DNA of 34,123 nucleotides from contig CAYSJM010000034.1 of the NCBI GenBank assembly GCA_964431385.1, positions 1-34,123 of the forward strand, written 5' to 3'. A model generated the notes under the pieces. That model was not told the DNA's origin and ran no database searches. It saw nothing but the letters and a program-made list of their open reading frames with translations. This document shows, piece after piece, positions 32,404-34,123 of the stretch; the first letter of the stretch is position 1, and every line of letters starts with the position of its first letter. This DNA comes from UTCHB3 sp964431385. GTDB taxonomy: Bacteria > Bacteroidota > Ignavibacteria > Ignavibacteriales > Ignavibacteriaceae. Made by a program: the position numbers and the translations under genes.

Positions 32404-33303
32404 CTACTCCTTGGTTTTCATTTCATGTCCGCCAAATTTGTTTCTGAGAGCTGACAAGGTTTTCATGGCAAAACTTTCATCCTGACGGCTCTGGAATCTG
32501 TTGAACAATGAAGTGGTAATGACATGAGCAGGAACATCAAAATCGATAGCTGTTTGAACAGTCCATCTTCCTTCACCACTGTCAGCTACATAATCTTTTA
32601 CCTTCTCAAGTTTTGGATCCTCTTGAAATGCGAGGTTTGCAAGATCGAGCAGCCATGATCTTACTACACTTCCGTGTTGCCATATTCCGGTCACTTTCTC
32701 AAGATCAATATTGAACGGGGATTTCTCCATGATCTCAAATCCTTCAGCGTAAGCCTGCATCATACCATATTCGATACCGTTGTGAACCATTTTCACAAAA
32801 TGCCCGGCTCCGCTGGTTCCACAATAAGCATGACCGCCAACGGGTGCAAGTGTCTCGAGGACGGGAAGTATAAAATCGACAGCCTCTTTTTTACCGCCAT
32901 ACATCAGACAGTACCCGTTTTGAAGACCCCAGACTCCCCCGCTGGTGCCACAGTCAAGATACTCAAATCCAAGCTCTTCCACTTTTTTGTTGCGTGCCTG
33001 TGTGTCGCGCCAATAGGAATTGCCACCATCCACAATAATATCGCCCTTGTTAAGATATTTTACTGTTTCAGCGATATTATCGTCAACTGCCTGACCTGAA
33101 GGAACCATCAGCCAAACAACTTTTCGTCCTTCCAGTTTTCCACAAAGGTCTTCAATTGAAGTTGAACCGATTGCTCCTTTGGCAATTGCCTCTTTAACTT
33201 TTCCCTCGGAACGGTTATATACCACCACTTCATGTCCCCCGAGTAGAAGTCTCTCAACCATGTTTGCTCCCATTTTGCCAAGACCTACAAATCCTATTTT
33301 CAT
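32404..33303 (-). CDS. gnd: 6-phosphogluconate dehydrogenase, decarboxylating, short type
   Basis: This enzyme converts 6-phosphogluconate to ribulose 5-phosphate and CO2. The 299-residue protein is the short (GntZ/YqeC-like) form, compared with about 470 residues for the Escherichia coli type. It has GLGKMGANM near the N terminus, GGNS at 93-96, SGGVWG at 121-126, and VKMVHNGIEYG with K171 and H174. After the second strand the chain reads VVVYNRSEGK; Asn-Arg-Ser there usually favours NADP over NAD, which needs testing. A GAGGAG ribosome site precedes the ATG. It lies 32 bases after the DUF1460 gene. Confidence 0.94.
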   Translation of the reverse strand: MKIGFVGLGKMGANMVERLLLGGHEVVVYNRSEGKVKEAIAKGAIGSTSIEDLCGKLEGRKVVWLMVPSGQAVDDNIAETVKYLNKGDIIVDGGNSYWRDTQARNKKVEELGFEYLDCGTSGGVWGLQNGYCLMYGGKKEAVDFILPVLETLAPVGGHAYCGTSGAGHFVKMVHNGIEYGMMQAYAEGFEIMEKSPFNIDLEKVTGIWQHGSVVRSWLLDLANLAFQEDPKLEKVKDYVADSGEGRWTVQTAIDFDVPAHVITTSLFNRFQSRQDESFAMKTLSALRNKFGGHEMKTKE

Positions 33304-33335
33304 CTTTTCTCCTCGTTCATTATTCGTTTCAACAG

Positions 33336-34123
33336 TTAATTGCCATATATCGTTAATTTTGGTGCTCTCGGTCCGTCAATCTTTTTCAAATTCTCCATGG
33401 CATTTTCATTTAGCCTGTAGAAACGAAAGCCGAGGAAATTCCAACCACCTTTTTTCTTCTTTTTTGCCTTATAATCATCCCAGTACGATTGGATAGTCTG
33501 GATTTTAACCACGGGGTCTGCTGAATGCATAAAGTTAACCTGACCGTCTTTTTCAACGGATATTAACCCGACATGCCCAACCCATGGTTCACTGCCCGGA
33601 AATGCTCTAACAATATTAACAAAATCGCCGGTCTTTAGATACGGTAGTACCTTGTAAAGAGAATCACCCGGGATGTATGTCCATTCAATTTTCTCTTTTG
33701 GTATATCTTGTCCAATCCCGTGTTTTTTGAAGAATTTTGCCCTGTCAATCTCAGAAGAAGTTTTAACAACGGCATTTCCCGCAATTTCATCTGTGATCTC
33801 AGTTATCAGCCAGGTATTGTTTTTTACCCAGTCGGCTTCAGTGTAATGGTTTCTCGTCAGCATTCCGATTTCGCCATTTTTATAACGAATTCGTTGAAGC
33901 ATCGGGAAAAATTCCTTCCAGTTGTGAGAAAGAGCCATCGCATATATGTGCTCGCTGAATACCACACAATCACTTTTATTCAAGTTGAATAAAGGTTGTT
34001 TATCCTGTATTTCAAAAGGAAATTCACCGAGCAGATAGATGTCATATTTTTGTCCCATATTCTGTTTGGCAAGAATTTGTATCCTGTCTCTCAAGCCGGG
34101 AACGGTCTCCTGCAGAAATCCAA
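33336..34123 (-). CDS. DUF1460 N-acetylmuramoyl-L-alanine amidase-like protein (5' end outside window)
   Basis: The frame is open to the window edge, so the start and any signal peptide are missing; a TTG at 34094 is internal, because the codons before it continue a plausible chain (ETVPGLRDRIQ). The visible part of about 262 residues matches the DUF1460 (PF07313) cysteine-hydrolase fold: nucleophile cysteine in SDCVVFSEHIYAMAL, RNHYTEADWVKNN, and GHVGLI with the catalytic histidine. Related proteins cut peptidoglycan peptides or act as amidases. It is the upstream gene of the pentose phosphate group here, with only 32 bases before gnd, so it is probably co-transcribed. The link to sugar metabolism is unclear. 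Confidence 0.82.
   Translation of the reverse strand, partial: GFLQETVPGLRDRIQILAKQNMGQKYDIYLLGEFPFEIQDKQPLFNLNKSDCVVFSEHIYAMALSHNWKEFFPMLQRIRYKNGEIGMLTRNHYTEADWVKNNTWLITEITDEIAGNAVVKTSSEIDRAKFFKKHGIGQDIPKEKIEWTYIPGDSLYKVLPYLKTGDFVNIVRAFPGSEPWVGHVGLISVEKDGQVNFMHSADPVVKIQTIQSYWDDYKAKKKKKGGWNFLGFRFYRLNENAMENLKKIDGPRAPKLTIYGN

Overview
The window looks like a chromosomal segment from a member of the Bacteroidota/Chlorobiota group, most likely an Ignavibacteria-type organism. This is inferred from the gene mix: a transaldolase-phosphoglucose isomerase fusion in an oxidative pentose phosphate operon, a SusA-like periplasmic amylase, a DUF1460 amidase-like protein, a small multihaem cytochrome, PEGA lipoproteins and generally weak ribosome binding sites. 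No rRNA, tRNA, CRISPR array, transposase or prophage gene was seen.

Positions 1-5136 hold a type I restriction-modification locus. It contains the likely tail of hsdM, then hsdS and hsdR. A solitary AbiEi/DUF6088-like winged-helix gene sits between hsdS and hsdR on the opposite strand. A perfect 9-bp inverted repeat lies directly in front of that gene, in the divergent promoter region shared with hsdR. I see no AbiEii toxin, so this may be a dedicated regulator of the restriction locus.

Positions 5261-10992 hold an outer-membrane beta-barrel protein, a soluble multi-PAS hybrid histidine kinase whose receiver has lost its phospho-acceptor Asp, a tri-haem cytochrome, and the distal half of a minus-strand operon (13133 to 9898). 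That operon encodes a GspL/PilN-like protein, a GspM/PilO-like protein, a receiver protein with a DHp-like helix pair but no ATPase domain, and a hotdog thioesterase that appears to start at CTG.

Positions 13230-17723 hold two lipoproteins (one with PEGA repeats), a secreted GH13 alpha-amylase, a TlpA-type lipoprotein and a small membrane protein. Positions 17903-23526 hold a complete, tightly packed mrpABCDEFG sodium/proton antiporter operon. It is followed on the minus strand by a sugar-phosphate transferase with an unusual N-terminal domain and by a PhoD-like phosphatase.

Positions 26356-34123 form one minus-strand operon: DUF1460 protein (cut by the window edge), gnd, zwf, pgl, glk and tal-pgi. 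Together these cover glucose phosphorylation, the oxidative pentose phosphate branch, a step of the non-oxidative branch, and isomerisation back to glycolysis. All gaps without a gene are under 300 bases. The largest are 14697-14962, 2093-2307 and 1245-1453.
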